DNA of 64,000 bases from DATEPR01 sp963780635 (GTDB lineage: Bacteria; Actinomycetota; Actinomycetes; Mycobacteriales; Pseudonocardiaceae): the NCBI GenBank assembly GCA_963780635.1, contig CAWACW010000015.1, positions 434,001-498,000 on the forward strand, read 5' to 3'. A program made the translations under genes and the position numbers. Within the stretch, counting starts at the first letter, position 1. Each line of letters starts with the position of its first letter. The notes beneath the pieces were generated by a model, which did no database searches, was not told the DNA's origin, and saw nothing but the letters and a program-made list of their open reading frames with translations. Positions 25,872 to 34,936 of the stretch are shown here, in pieces.

Positions 25872-27320
25872 TCAGAAACCAGCCAACCGGTCGAGTCGCT
25901 CCGCGTCCTCGATGATCAGCTTGCCGCCGCTGGGCCCGACAGTGAACTGGTAGGGCTCGTGGCTCGTCGCGCCGTCCTTCCTGACGAACGTGATCACCGC
26001 GCTGACCATGCCCGGTCCGCGCGCCGCGAACCTGGCCACGCTGACCGTCGCGATGCGGCCGTAGAACGTCTCGGCCTTCGGCAGCGGATGCGACAGCTGG
26101 TACGCCGGCGCCAGCAACCCGTACGCCTGGCCCACATCGGCCGGCAGCAGGCCGTAGTAGTGGCGCACCAGGTCCGACATCGCGGCGAACGTCGGCGCGA
26201 CGGCGGCGGGTGGCGTCGTGGTGGTCGTGGGGGCAGCACCGGAGGCCGGGGCGATCGCCGGTGGTGGCGGCAGTGCGGCCGCGTGACTGGTGCCCTGCCG
26301 GCCGTTGCGGTTCACCAGGGCCAGCGCGACACCCACGACCAGCACCAGCACGACACCCGCGAAAGTCCACCTGATCGGACGACGCCGGGGTGGTGGTGGC
26401 CGGACGGCCAGCGGCAGCGGTTCGGCGAGGACGGGCACGATCGACGGCGTCGTCCAGGCCCGGATCGCCTCGGGCACCGGGAAACCGCCCGGCAGCGTCG
26501 GCTCGGCGGCCACCGCGGCGAGGGCCGCCTGGGCCTCGCGCATCGTGGGCCGGTCGGCCGGGTCCGCGCGCAGCAGCTCGGTCAGCGTGTCGGTGAGCGG
26601 GCCCGCCTGCCGGGCTGGGCGCACCTGCCCGCCCGCCACCAGGTGCAGCAGCGCCAGCGGGTTGTCGTGCAGCCCGAACGGCGGCTGGCCCTCGACGGCC
26701 GCGTACAGCGTCGCGCCGAGTGCGAACACGTCGGACGCGGCGTTCGGCTGCTCCCCCTTGGCCTGTTCGGGCGCGAGGTACGCGGGGGTGCCGGTGAGTA
26801 CGCCGGTCGCGGTGGGCATCACGTCGTCCACGGCCCTGGCGATCCCGAAGTCGGCGATCTTGACCACGCCGTCCTCGCCGAGCAACACGTTGCCGGGCTT
26901 GACGTCCCGGTGCACGACACCGACGTCGTGCGCGGCGGCGAGACCGGCGGCGGCCTGCGCGCCGATGTTGGCGACCCGGTACGGCGGCAGCGGCCCCTCC
27001 TTCCGCAGCGCCGCGGCCAGGCTCAGCGACGGCACGTACTCCATGACCAGCCAGGGCTGCCCGTCGACCTCGGCGATGTCGTAGACGACGACGACGTTCA
27101 CGTGCTGCAGGCGGGCCGTGATCCGGGCCTCGCGCAGCGCCCGGTTACGTGCCTGTTCGGCCTGCTCGGCGTCCAGGCCCGGCCGCAGCAGCAGTTGCTT
27201 CACGGCCACCGTGCGCCGCAGCCGCTCGTCGCGTGCCCGCCACACGACGCCCATGGCTCCGGCACCGACCTGCTCCCCGAGTCGGTAACGCTGTGCGATC
27301 AACCGATCCTGTTCAGTCAC
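25872..27320 (-). CDS. Membrane Ser/Thr protein kinase (PknB-like, no PASTA)
   Basis: A Hanks-type kinase of 482 residues. The glycine loop is GEQVGAGAMGVVWRA, the catalytic Lys is in VAVKQLL (residue 41), the catalytic loop HRDVKPGNVLL and DFGIA follow, and the activation segment is TATGVLTGTPAYLAPEQ. After a Pro-rich linker comes one membrane helix (WTFAGVVLVLVVGVALALV, ~residue 318). The extracellular part is a Thr/Pro-rich spacer plus an ~110-residue region of NTF2-like character (LVRHYYGLLPADVGQAYGLL). PASTA repeats are absent, so the ligand sensed outside is unknown. The ATG at 27320 is clear. Confidence 0.92.
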   Translation of the reverse strand: MTEQDRLIAQRYRLGEQVGAGAMGVVWRARDERLRRTVAVKQLLLRPGLDAEQAEQARNRALREARITARLQHVNVVVVYDIAEVDGQPWLVMEYVPSLSLAAALRKEGPLPPYRVANIGAQAAAGLAAAHDVGVVHRDVKPGNVLLGEDGVVKIADFGIARAVDDVMPTATGVLTGTPAYLAPEQAKGEQPNAASDVFALGATLYAAVEGQPPFGLHDNPLALLHLVAGGQVRPARQAGPLTDTLTELLRADPADRPTMREAQAALAAVAAEPTLPGGFPVPEAIRAWTTPSIVPVLAEPLPLAVRPPPPRRRPIRWTFAGVVLVLVVGVALALVNRNGRQGTSHAAALPPPPAIAPASGAAPTTTTTPPAAVAPTFAAMSDLVRHYYGLLPADVGQAYGLLAPAYQLSHPLPKAETFYGRIATVSVARFAARGPGMVSAVITFVRKDGATSHEPYQFTVGPSGGKLIIEDAERLDRLAGF

Positions 27321-27455
27321 CGCGCCTCCCCCGACCGCGCGGCCCGCACATCCCTGTTGCGAACAGAGCGATGCAGGCCGGCAGGTTGTTGCCTACCATC
27401 ATCGCCCGGCGGGGTCCGCGTCGCTCGGCTCGAACCGGGTGACACACTCGGAGAC

Positions 27456-28529
27456 GTGGAATATCAGCTGACCGCCGAGGTCAACCCACCAGCGGACACC
27501 CCGGCACTCGACCCCCTGCAGCGCCACGGCGTCGCCGCCCTCCTGGACGAACACCTCGAACTGCTCGCCGAGATCGAGGGCCCGGACGGAGTCGAGATCG
27601 AACCGGTGGACCACCGGATCGAGGTGCACCCGGACGGGGCGGCCATCACCTGGGTACTGGACGCGCCGGCGCTCGCGTTCGCCGAGGACGCCGCCCGCCA
27701 GGTGCTCACCGAGCTGCTCGAACGCACCGAACTGCTGACGGACTGGAGCGTGCGCCGCTGCGAGGTGACGGCCAGTGACGAGGAGCTGGCCGCTGCCCTG
27801 GCAGGCAGCACCGAAGAGGCCGACGTCGAGATCGAGATCGACCTCGACGACCTCGCCGTCGTCGCCGATCTGGGCGAGCCCGGCGACACGGACGACGAGC
27901 GCCGGGCGCGGCTGGTGGACGCGGCCAGCGAGCTGGAGGCGTTCGGGCCCGAGGAGTTCGGCCACGACGAGACGGCCGAGGAGCCCGAGATCAGCGTCGA
28001 GGCGGCGGAACTGGTCGCCGGTGCGCTGATGGCGAGCCTTGAGGTGCTGATCGAGGAGCTGTTCGCCGACGTGCAGGCGCTGGAGGAGTCCGGCGCCCCG
28101 GCCAGCGAGCAGGAAGTGCTGTGGGTGCTGCACGACCTGCCGACCGCCTACGCGGAGCACTACACCGCGCTGTTCGCCAAGAAGTTCCTGGTCACCGTCG
28201 CGATCCTGGGTTACCGGCTGGCGCAGCCGGAGTGGTACGGACCGCGCTGCGTGGCCGAGGCCCTGGCCATCCGGCTGCTCAAGGTCGCCGCGCGCAACCA
28301 GCTGGAGCTGGCCGGGCTGCTCGACGAGGTGCCGCTGGACGCGATGTTCGAGGTCTTCGACGAGCACGCGTTCGCCGGCCTGGACGTGGCCTCGTTCGTG
28401 GAGGACGCCGAGGACGACCTGGACGAGGACGACATCGCCGAGTTGGTGCTGGTCGAGTGGTTCGAACCGCTGGAGCGGATCGACGCCGAGGACGAGGACG
28501 CCGAGGCATCGGTGGACGAGACAGTCTGA
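27456..28529 (+). CDS. Unknown large acidic protein
   Basis: A 357-residue, strongly acidic protein with no recognised family. The first ~100 residues are an alpha/beta region (VEYQLTAEVN...IEPVDHRIEVHPDGAAITWVL). The middle (110-190) is nearly all Asp/Glu (EEADVEIEIDLDDLAVVADL). The C-terminal half is helical (LHDLPTAYAEHYTALFAKKF, then LAIRLLKVAARNQLELAGLL) and ends in another acidic tail (EDAEDDLDEDDIAELVLV). No signal or membrane segment. The GTG at 27456 has GGAG two bases closer than ideal, so the start is uncertain, although codon use is good throughout. It is divergent from the kinase gene and may share its promoter region. Confidence 0.65.
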   Translation: MEYQLTAEVNPPADTPALDPLQRHGVAALLDEHLELLAEIEGPDGVEIEPVDHRIEVHPDGAAITWVLDAPALAFAEDAARQVLTELLERTELLTDWSVRRCEVTASDEELAAALAGSTEEADVEIEIDLDDLAVVADLGEPGDTDDERRARLVDAASELEAFGPEEFGHDETAEEPEISVEAAELVAGALMASLEVLIEELFADVQALEESGAPASEQEVLWVLHDLPTAYAEHYTALFAKKFLVTVAILGYRLAQPEWYGPRCVAEALAIRLLKVAARNQLELAGLLDEVPLDAMFEVFDEHAFAGLDVASFVEDAEDDLDEDDIAELVLVEWFEPLERIDAEDEDAEASVDETV

Positions 28530-28590
28530 GCCGTCTCGACTGATTATGCAGCCGACCGTATAGTTACGCTCCAGACGGAAGGCGGTAACC

Positions 28591-29745
28591 ATGGACTCGG
28601 ATGTCCCCCGGGGCTTCCACGTGTACACCGGCAGGGCCGGGATCGCCCACGACGACAGGGACGACCTGGCCGTCCTGGTGTCCGACGGGCCTGCCGTGGT
28701 GAGCGGCATGTTCACCCGGTCGCGGTTCGCCGGGCCGAGTGTGGTGCTGTCCCGCGAGGCCTGCCGGGACGGTCACGCGCGCGGTGTCGTGGTGCTGTCC
28801 CGCAACGCGAACGTGGCCACCGGTGACGTCGGTGCCCGCCAGGCGGCGGAGGTCCGCGACGGCGTGGCCGCCCGGCTGGGTGTGCCGCCCGGCGAGCTGC
28901 TGATCGCGTCCACCGGGGTGATCGGTGTCGAGTACCCGATGGACGCTGTGCGGCAGGCGATCGGCGGGCTGAGCTACCCGACCGGGACGGACTTCCCGGC
29001 GGCGGCGAACGCGATCATGACCACGGACACCCGGCCGAAGGTGATCAGCCTGCGCTGCGGCGAGGCGACCGTGGTGGGCATCGCCAAGGGTGTCGGCATG
29101 ATCGAGCCGAACATGGCGACGATGCTGACGTTCTTCTGCACCGACGCGGAGCTGCCCGCGCCCGACCTGGACCGGATCTTCCGGTCCGTCGTGGCGCGCA
29201 CGTTCAACGCGGTCAGCGTGGACACCGACACGTCGACCAGCGACAGCGCCGCGATCTTCGCCAACGGCCAGGCAGGTCCGGTGGACCACGCCGAGTTCGA
29301 GCGGGTGCTGCACGCGGCCGCACTGCACCTGGTGAAGGAGATCGCCAGCGACGGCGAGGGCGCGACGAAGCTGATCGAGGTGCGCGTGACCGGGGCCAGG
29401 GACGACGCGCAGGCCAAACTGGTCGGCAAGACCATCGTCAACTCACCGCTGGTGAAGACGGCGGTGCACGGCGGCGACCCGAACTGGGGCCGGGTCGCGA
29501 TGGCCGTCGGCAAGTGCGAGGACGAGCGCGACATCGACCCGGAGCGGGTACGGATCGGTTTCGCCGACTTCGAGGTCTACCCGGACCGGCCGGACGCCGA
29601 GACCACGACCCGGCTGGTCAAGCACCTGCAGGGCGACGAGGTGCTGATCACGGTCGATCTGGGCATCGCGGCGGGCGAGTTCACCGTGTACGGCTGCGAT
29701 CTGACCGACGGGTACGTGCACATCAACTCGGCGTACACGACGTGA
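28591..29745 (+). CDS. argJ: Glutamate N-acetyltransferase / ornithine acetyltransferase family (ArgJ-like)
   Basis: A 384-residue self-cleaving acetyltransferase that transfers acetyl between N-acetylornithine and glutamate. The autocatalytic site lies in GIAKGVGMIEPNMATMLTFF, where the Thr after Ala becomes the N-terminal nucleophile of the beta chain. Upstream LIASTGVIGVEYPMD provides the oxyanion hole. The C-terminus ends YVHINSAYTT, the family hallmark. The rest of an arg operon is not adjacent, so it may be a second copy like the ORF6/OAT2 enzymes of some secondary-metabolite loci. A TATAGT box at 28559 and GGAAGG before the ATG support the start. Its stop overlaps the next gene's start. 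Confidence 0.88.
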   Translation: MDSDVPRGFHVYTGRAGIAHDDRDDLAVLVSDGPAVVSGMFTRSRFAGPSVVLSREACRDGHARGVVVLSRNANVATGDVGARQAAEVRDGVAARLGVPPGELLIASTGVIGVEYPMDAVRQAIGGLSYPTGTDFPAAANAIMTTDTRPKVISLRCGEATVVGIAKGVGMIEPNMATMLTFFCTDAELPAPDLDRIFRSVVARTFNAVSVDTDTSTSDSAAIFANGQAGPVDHAEFERVLHAAALHLVKEIASDGEGATKLIEVRVTGARDDAQAKLVGKTIVNSPLVKTAVHGGDPNWGRVAMAVGKCEDERDIDPERVRIGFADFEVYPDRPDAETTTRLVKHLQGDEVLITVDLGIAAGEFTVYGCDLTDGYVHINSAYTT

Positions 29746-30635
29746 CGGAGCGGTCCTCCCAAGACGAGCAGTCCGAGCAGGTCGAGCAGTCCGAACCGGT
29801 CGCGCAATCCGAACCGGCCGGGCAATCCGAACCGGTCGGGGAGTCCGAACCGGTCGGGCGGTCCGAGCAGGTCGGGCGGTCCGAGCAGGCCGGGCAATCC
29901 GAACCGGCCGGGCAGCTGGAGGTGTCCGGTGGCTGGCGCGCGCTGCGCCGGATGCACCGCTGGTCGCCCAAGGGCCGTGGTTTCTGGTTCGGCCTGGCCA
30001 TCGAGATCGGCGCGCCGATCGTCATGACGTTCACCAAACCGGTGTGGCGTGGCGGCGACCGGCTGCCCGCGAGTGGTCCGGTGCTGCTGGCGTCCAACCA
30101 CCTGTCGTTCGTCGACCCGGTGACGATGACCGCGTTCGTCATCGGGCACGGCCGCATTCCCCGGTTCCTGGCGAAGGCCGGGCTGTGGCGGATCCCGGTG
30201 ATCGGCCGGGTGCTGGCAGGCGGCGGTCACATCCCCGTGCACCGGGACACCCGGGACGCGAAGGGTGCCTACCGGGACGCCGTCGCGGCGCTGGAGCGCG
30301 GCGAGACGCTGGTCGTCTACCCCGAGTCGACCTTCACCAACGACCCGGATGGCTGGCCGATGCGGGGCCGGACCGGGATCGCGCGGATGGCGCTGGCCAG
30401 CGGTGTGCCGGTGCTGCCGGTCGCGCAGTGGGGCGGGCAGCGGGTGCTGCCGCCCAAGCACGTGCTGCCCAGACTGTTGCCGCGCAAGCGGGTGACGATC
30501 GAGGTGGGGCCGCCGGTCGACCTGTCGGAGTTCGCGGGTGTGGAGCCGACCGTGCCAGTGCTGGTCGCCGCGACGGCGAAGATCATGGCCGCGATAACAG
30601 ACCTTCTGGTGGAGATCCGCTCGACGAATCCGTGA
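29742..30635 (+). CDS. 1-acyl-glycerol-3-phosphate acyltransferase (PlsC family) with repeat N-terminus
   Basis: A 297-residue acyltransferase that acylates lysophosphatidic acid or a related acceptor at the membrane. The PlsC motifs are present: ASNHLSFVDPVTM (a conservative NHLSFxD form of NHxxxxD), then GGHIPVHRD, YPESTFTND (PEGT-type) and VPVLPVAQWGG. Residues ~11-58 are a disordered array of eight SEPxGQ-like hexapeptides, unusual for the family. The start is GTG 29742, overlapping the argJ stop (GTGA), so the two are coupled. The GH3 gene follows after 13 bases, suggesting a three-gene operon. Confidence 0.88.
   Translation: MTERSSQDEQSEQVEQSEPVAQSEPAGQSEPVGESEPVGRSEQVGRSEQAGQSEPAGQLEVSGGWRALRRMHRWSPKGRGFWFGLAIEIGAPIVMTFTKPVWRGGDRLPASGPVLLASNHLSFVDPVTMTAFVIGHGRIPRFLAKAGLWRIPVIGRVLAGGGHIPVHRDTRDAKGAYRDAVAALERGETLVVYPESTFTNDPDGWPMRGRTGIARMALASGVPVLPVAQWGGQRVLPPKHVLPRLLPRKRVTIEVGPPVDLSEFAGVEPTVPVLVAATAKIMAAITDLLVEIRSTNP
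29772..29915 (+). repeat. Coding 18-bp minisatellite (8 copies)
   Basis: Eight 18-bp units inside the acyltransferase gene encode SEQVEQ, SEPVAQ, SEPAGQ, SEPVGE, SEPVGR, SEQVGR, SEQAGQ and SEPAGQ. The units are close in DNA sequence (TCCGAACCGGNCGGG core), so they can expand or contract in frame. Confidence 0.85.
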
Positions 30636-30648
30636 GAAGCTGCCAGGC

Positions 30649-33006
30649 ATGACCGACCTGGACGGGTTGCTGCGCAAGCTCACGCTGGACCAGAAGGTGC
30701 GACTGCTCACCGGTCAGGACTTCTGGTCCGTACCAGCGGAACCGGCGATCGGCCTGCGGTCCCTGGTGGTCTCCGACGGGCCGGCGGGCGTGCGTGGCGG
30801 GACGTGGAGCGAGCTGGACCCGTCGGCCAGCTTCCCTTCCCCGACAGCGCTCGCGGCGAGCTGGGACACCGCGCTGGTGCACCGGGTGGCCGGGCTGCTG
30901 GCAGGCGAGGCCCGGCGCAAGGGTGTGGACGTGGTGCTGGCGCCGACCGTGAACCTGCACCGCAGTCCGCTGGGCGGCAGGCACTTCGAGGCGTTCGCCG
31001 AGGACCCGCTGCTGTCCGGCCGGATCGGCACCGCCTACGTGCGCGGGCTGCAGGAGCGCGGCGTGGGCGCGACCGCGAAGCACTACGTGGCCAACGAGTC
31101 GGAGACCGACCGCTTCACCGTCGACATCCAGGTGGACGACCGGACCCTGCGCGAGCTGTACCTGGTGCCGTTCGAGCAGATGGTCACCGAGGGCGGCGCG
31201 TGGCTGGTGATGGCCGCCTACAACAGCGTCAACGGCACCACGATGTCCGAGCACCCGCTGCTGGCCGATCCGCTCAAGAGCGAGTGGGGCTTCGACGGTG
31301 TGGTGATCTCCGACTGGTTCGCCACCCGGTCGACCGTGCCCGCCGGGGCAGGGGCGCTGGACCTCGCGATGCCGGGCCCGACGGGGCCGTGGGGCGACGC
31401 GCTGGTGCGGGCAGTCCGGGACGGTGACGTCGCCGAGTCCGCTGTGGACGACAAGGTGCTGCGACTGCTGCGCCTGGCAGAGCGGGTCGGTGCGCTGGAG
31501 GGTACGCAACCCACTGCCCTGCCACCGATTCCGCCCACCGAACTGGGCACCGCGCTGCGGGACGCGGCCGCCGACGGCATGGTGCTGCTGCGCAATCGCG
31601 ACGGCCTGCTGCCGCTGACCGGGACGGGCCGGGTCGCGGTGCTCGGGCAACTGGCCGCGCAAGCGCGCAGCCAGGGCGGCGGCAGTGCCGCGGTCGTCCC
31701 GGACCACGTCGTGTCGCCGCTGGCGGGCCTGCGGGCGGCGCTGGGCGACCGGGTCGAGTACGAGGTCGGCGTGCGGCTGCGGGGCGAAACACCCCCGGTA
31801 CCGCTCGACCTGGTCACGGCCGAGGACGGGCAGCCGGGACTCGACGTGCGGTGGCTCGCCGCCGACGGCTCCGTGCTACGGCACGAGCATCGGCGCTCGG
31901 GCAGGCTGATCTGGCTCGGCGACGCCGAGCCCGGCGCGGCGCAGGTCCGGGTGTCGTGCCGGTTACGCGCGAACGCGTCCGGCGAGTGGCGGTTCGCACC
32001 GGGCGTGGTCGGGTCGATCGAGCTGGACTTCGACGGTGAGACGGTGCTGGCGCGGGTGCTGGAGCGGGAGGCGGGCAGCGACCTGCTGGGCGTGCGGGAG
32101 GCGTCCGTCAGCAGGCGGCTGGCCGATGGCGACGAGTTGGACATCGAGCTGCGCCACGCGCTCGACCCGAACAGTTTCGTGGTCAGCGTGCGGCTGGGCG
32201 TCGAGCCGCCGCACCGGACCGCCGAGGACGAGCTGGCGGCCGCGGTCGAGCTGGCACGGTCGTCCGACGTCGCGGTCGTGGTCGTCGGCACGACCGAGCG
32301 CGTGGAGAGCGAGGGCTTCGACCGCACCGATCTCGCGCTGCCGGACGGCCAGGACGAGCTCGTACGCGCGGTCCTCGCGGCCAACCCGCGCACGGTGGTC
32401 GTGGTCAACTCGGGCGGCCCGGTGCTGCTGCCGTGGCGCGACGACGCCAGCGCGGTGCTGCTGAGCTGGTTCGGCGGGCAGGAGGCCGGCGCGGCGCTGG
32501 CCGCGGTGTTGGTCGGTGACCGGGAGCCGGGCGGGCGGCTGCCCACGACGTGGCCTGCGGACGGGAACGTGCTGTCCACCACGCCGACCGATGGGGCGCT
32601 GCGCTATGCGGAGGGCATCCGCGTCGGATACCGCTCGGGTGCGGTCGGCGCGTTCCCGTTCGGGCACGGACTCGGCTACACGACGTGGGAGTACGTCGCC
32701 ATCGACTACGCGGACGGCACGTGCCAGGTCCGGTTGCACAACACGGGAACACGGCCGGGCAAGGAGGTCGTGCAGTTGTACGCGTCCCGGGAGGACAGTG
32801 CGATCGAGCGACCGGTCCACTGGCTGATCGGCTTCGCCACGGTCACGGCGGAGCCCGGCGAGGAGGTCACGGCCACGATCGACGTGCCGCCGAGGGCGTG
32901 GCAGCACTGGGCCGGTTCGTGGGTCACCGAACCCGGCACGTTCACCGTCGCCGCGGGCCACTCGGTCGCGGAGTTGCCGCTGCGGACGGAGATCGCGGTC
33001 GCGTAG
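30649..33006 (+). CDS. Glycoside hydrolase family 3 beta-glycosidase
   Basis: 785 residues, no signal peptide, so probably cytoplasmic. The N-terminal GH3 TIM-barrel runs to about residue 280, with LVVSDGPAGVRGG, KHYVANESETDRF and the nucleophile Asp222 in GVVISDWFA. The C-terminal GH3 domain starts near DGMVLLRNRDGLLPL. A PA14-like insertion lies around residues 375-500 (LIWLGDAEPGAAQVRVSCRL). A fibronectin III-like domain closes the protein (YTTWEYVAIDYADG to the end). The layout with an inserted PA14 domain is that of beta-glucosidases of the BglX/KmBglI type. The sugar specificity (gluco- or N-acetylglucosamine) is not decided by sequence; the neighbouring chitinase makes both worth considering. 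Confidence 0.92.
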   Translation: MTDLDGLLRKLTLDQKVRLLTGQDFWSVPAEPAIGLRSLVVSDGPAGVRGGTWSELDPSASFPSPTALAASWDTALVHRVAGLLAGEARRKGVDVVLAPTVNLHRSPLGGRHFEAFAEDPLLSGRIGTAYVRGLQERGVGATAKHYVANESETDRFTVDIQVDDRTLRELYLVPFEQMVTEGGAWLVMAAYNSVNGTTMSEHPLLADPLKSEWGFDGVVISDWFATRSTVPAGAGALDLAMPGPTGPWGDALVRAVRDGDVAESAVDDKVLRLLRLAERVGALEGTQPTALPPIPPTELGTALRDAAADGMVLLRNRDGLLPLTGTGRVAVLGQLAAQARSQGGGSAAVVPDHVVSPLAGLRAALGDRVEYEVGVRLRGETPPVPLDLVTAEDGQPGLDVRWLAADGSVLRHEHRRSGRLIWLGDAEPGAAQVRVSCRLRANASGEWRFAPGVVGSIELDFDGETVLARVLEREAGSDLLGVREASVSRRLADGDELDIELRHALDPNSFVVSVRLGVEPPHRTAEDELAAAVELARSSDVAVVVVGTTERVESEGFDRTDLALPDGQDELVRAVLAANPRTVVVVNSGGPVLLPWRDDASAVLLSWFGGQEAGAALAAVLVGDREPGGRLPTTWPADGNVLSTTPTDGALRYAEGIRVGYRSGAVGAFPFGHGLGYTTWEYVAIDYADGTCQVRLHNTGTRPGKEVVQLYASREDSAIERPVHWLIGFATVTAEPGEEVTATIDVPPRAWQHWAGSWVTEPGTFTVAAGHSVAELPLRTEIAVA

Positions 33007-33100
33007 CCGGAACCGGTTTCGAGAGGACCGGTAGCACACGGCGGTCCGGTCGATCACCGGCCAGGAGTGGTTGACCGTTGACCTGGTCTTGACGGCGATA

Positions 33101-33116
33101 AGTGGTCTAGTCCACT
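33101..33116. promoter_or_regulatory. DasR-type operator (dre) upstream of chitinase
   Basis: AGTGGTCTAGTCCACT lies 37 bases before the chitinase start. It is nearly symmetric (AGTGG / CCACT arms around CTAG). It differs at two positions from the established Streptomyces dre consensus ACTGGTCTAGACCACT bound by the GntR-type GlcNAc regulator DasR. A TTGACG box sits just upstream at about 33089, so the site overlaps the core promoter, as expected for repression released by aminosugar phosphates. Confidence 0.75.
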
Positions 33117-33152
33117 TTCGGAGACAAGCCGTTTCCGGACCTGGGAGAAATC

Positions 33153-34604
33153 ATGCCGTCCACATCGCGATCACGCGGCTGGCTCGCCGCGACGGCCACC
33201 ACGGCGCTCGCCGCCGGAGTGCTCGCCGTGCTCACGTCGACCGCGAGCGCCGCTGCCGCGAACCTGGTCGCCAACAGTGGTTTCGAAACCGGGCTGACCG
33301 GCTGGACGTGTGACGCCGGGACGGCCACGGTGGTGGCCTCGCCGGTGCACTCCGGCACGCACGCGCTGTCCGGCGGGGCCACGGCGGCCGACGACGCCCA
33401 GTGCACCGCGACCGTCGCCGTGCAGCCGAACAGCGCCTACACGCTGACCGACTTCGCCGAGGGCACCTTCGTCTACCTCGGCGCGACCGGTGACGGTGTC
33501 AACGCCGTCACGTGGACTCCGTCGGCGCCTGCCTACCAGCAGCTGAGCACGACGTTCACCACCGGCCCGACGACGAGCGCCGTGACCGTGTTCGTGCACG
33601 GCTGGTACGGCCAGGGCACGTACGAGGCCGACGACGTGAGCCTGACCGGGCCGGCAGGCAGCACCACGACTCCACCGCCGACCGGCACCACACCGCCGAC
33701 TCCGCCACTGTCGACGACGGGTTTCTCGCACCCGGCCTACCTGATGCCGCTGGACAACGACCCGCCCGCCATCGGCTCGATCATGACCGACTCGGGCGAG
33801 AAGGAGTTCAACCTGGCGTTCGTGCTGGACTCCGGCGGTTGCACCCCCGCGTGGGACGGCACGGACGCGGTGTCCGGTGACACGGCGGTCGCGGCCGACA
33901 TCAGCGCGATCCGGGCCGCGGGCGGGGATGTGGCGGTGTCGTTCGGCGGGTTCAACGGCACCGAACTGGGCACGACGTGCGGCAGTGCGAGCGCGCTGGC
34001 GGCGGCCTACCAGCAGGTGATCACGAAGTACCAGCTCACGCGGGTCGACTTCGACTACGAGAACGGCGCTCTGGACACCAACACGGCGACGAGGTTCGGC
34101 GCGATCGCGATCCTGGAGCGGAACAACCCGGGACTGACGGTCTCGCTGACCATCCCGATGACCACGGTCGGCTTCCCGGGCACCGGCACCGACGAGATCC
34201 GCGCGGCGGTCGCGGCGGGTGCCCGGCTGGACATCATCAACGCGATGGACTTCGACACGGGCCTGACCAGCGGTACGGAGGTCGGCCAGACCGAGGCGAT
34301 CGCGAACGACGCGGTGAGCCAGCTGGAGTCCATCTTCGGCTGGACGGCGGCCACGGCATGGTCGCACCTGGGCGTGCAGTTGATGAACGGGCACACGGAC
34401 CAGCCGAGCGAGCTGTTCACGCAGGACACGTTCAGCCAGTTGTCGGCCTTCGTGCAGGCGAACCACCCGGCATGGTTCTCGTTCTGGTCGATCAATCGCG
34501 ATTTCCCTTGCCCCGCAGGCGCTGTCGAGGCGTGGGCGCCGGGAGACTGCAGCAACATCGCGCAGACCGACTACGCCTTCACCAAGATCATCGTCCAGTA
34601 TTGA
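33153..34604 (+). CDS. Secreted GH18 chitinase with N-terminal carbohydrate-binding module
   Basis: 483 residues. A Sec signal peptide with a twin basic start ends around ASA-AAAN (residue ~34). Residues 35-165 form a beta-sandwich carbohydrate-binding module (NLVANSGFETGLTGWTC, typical CBM opening). A Thr/Pro linker (GSTTTPPPTGTTPPTPP) leads to the GH18 barrel. The catalytic motif reads VDFDYEN with acid Glu303 and Asp299/Asp301; the first Asp of the usual DxxDxDxE is Thr. NAMDFDTG and FSFWSINRDFPC are the later barrel strands. It is a ChiC/D-like single-domain bacterial GH18. A dre-type operator upstream suggests control by DasR. Confidence 0.9.
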   Translation: MPSTSRSRGWLAATATTALAAGVLAVLTSTASAAAANLVANSGFETGLTGWTCDAGTATVVASPVHSGTHALSGGATAADDAQCTATVAVQPNSAYTLTDFAEGTFVYLGATGDGVNAVTWTPSAPAYQQLSTTFTTGPTTSAVTVFVHGWYGQGTYEADDVSLTGPAGSTTTPPPTGTTPPTPPLSTTGFSHPAYLMPLDNDPPAIGSIMTDSGEKEFNLAFVLDSGGCTPAWDGTDAVSGDTAVAADISAIRAAGGDVAVSFGGFNGTELGTTCGSASALAAAYQQVITKYQLTRVDFDYENGALDTNTATRFGAIAILERNNPGLTVSLTIPMTTVGFPGTGTDEIRAAVAAGARLDIINAMDFDTGLTSGTEVGQTEAIANDAVSQLESIFGWTAATAWSHLGVQLMNGHTDQPSELFTQDTFSQLSAFVQANHPAWFSFWSINRDFPCPAGAVEAWAPGDCSNIAQTDYAFTKIIVQY

Positions 34605-34621
34605 GAGGTGACGACGACGCG

Positions 34622-34823
34622 GCCGAGGTGGTCACGCGGGCGGATGCCCGGTCGGTCGTCGCCTTCGCCACCGCCAACGGAGTCGGCAGGCAGGCGTTCT
34701 GGTCGGTGGACCGGAACCAGCCGTGCGGCGGCGCAGTCAGTGGACTCCCATCGTGCGACGAGATCGCCCCGGTCCGCAGTGGACCGCACGAACATTTTCA
34801 CCACGTTCGACGGCGCGGGCTGA
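34622..34823 (+). pseudogene. Remnant of a second GH18 chitinase C-terminus
   Basis: Directly after the chitinase stop, another frame encodes ARSVVAFATANGVGRQAFWS followed by VDRNQPCGG and GLPSCDEIA. This aligns with the end of the intact chitinase (LSAFVQANHPAWFSFWSI, then NRDFPCPAGAVEAW and GDCSNIA). It has no start and appears to change frame before FTTFDGAG-stop, so it is a truncated paralogue or leftover of a tandem duplication. Confidence 0.65.
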
Positions 34824-34936
34824 GCCAGACCACAGCAGCCCGGCGGTCACCGCACCGGTGACCGCCCAGCCATTGTCGCGAAGAAACGGCACCCGCCGAA
34901 CCCACAGCGGGCACAGCAGGATTGTCCGACCGTCCA

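Noticed and set aside
27354..27366. CTGTT-GCG-AACAG palindrome between the kinase and acidic-protein genes
   Set aside because: Short arms and no second copy or regulator nearby; not enough to call an operator.
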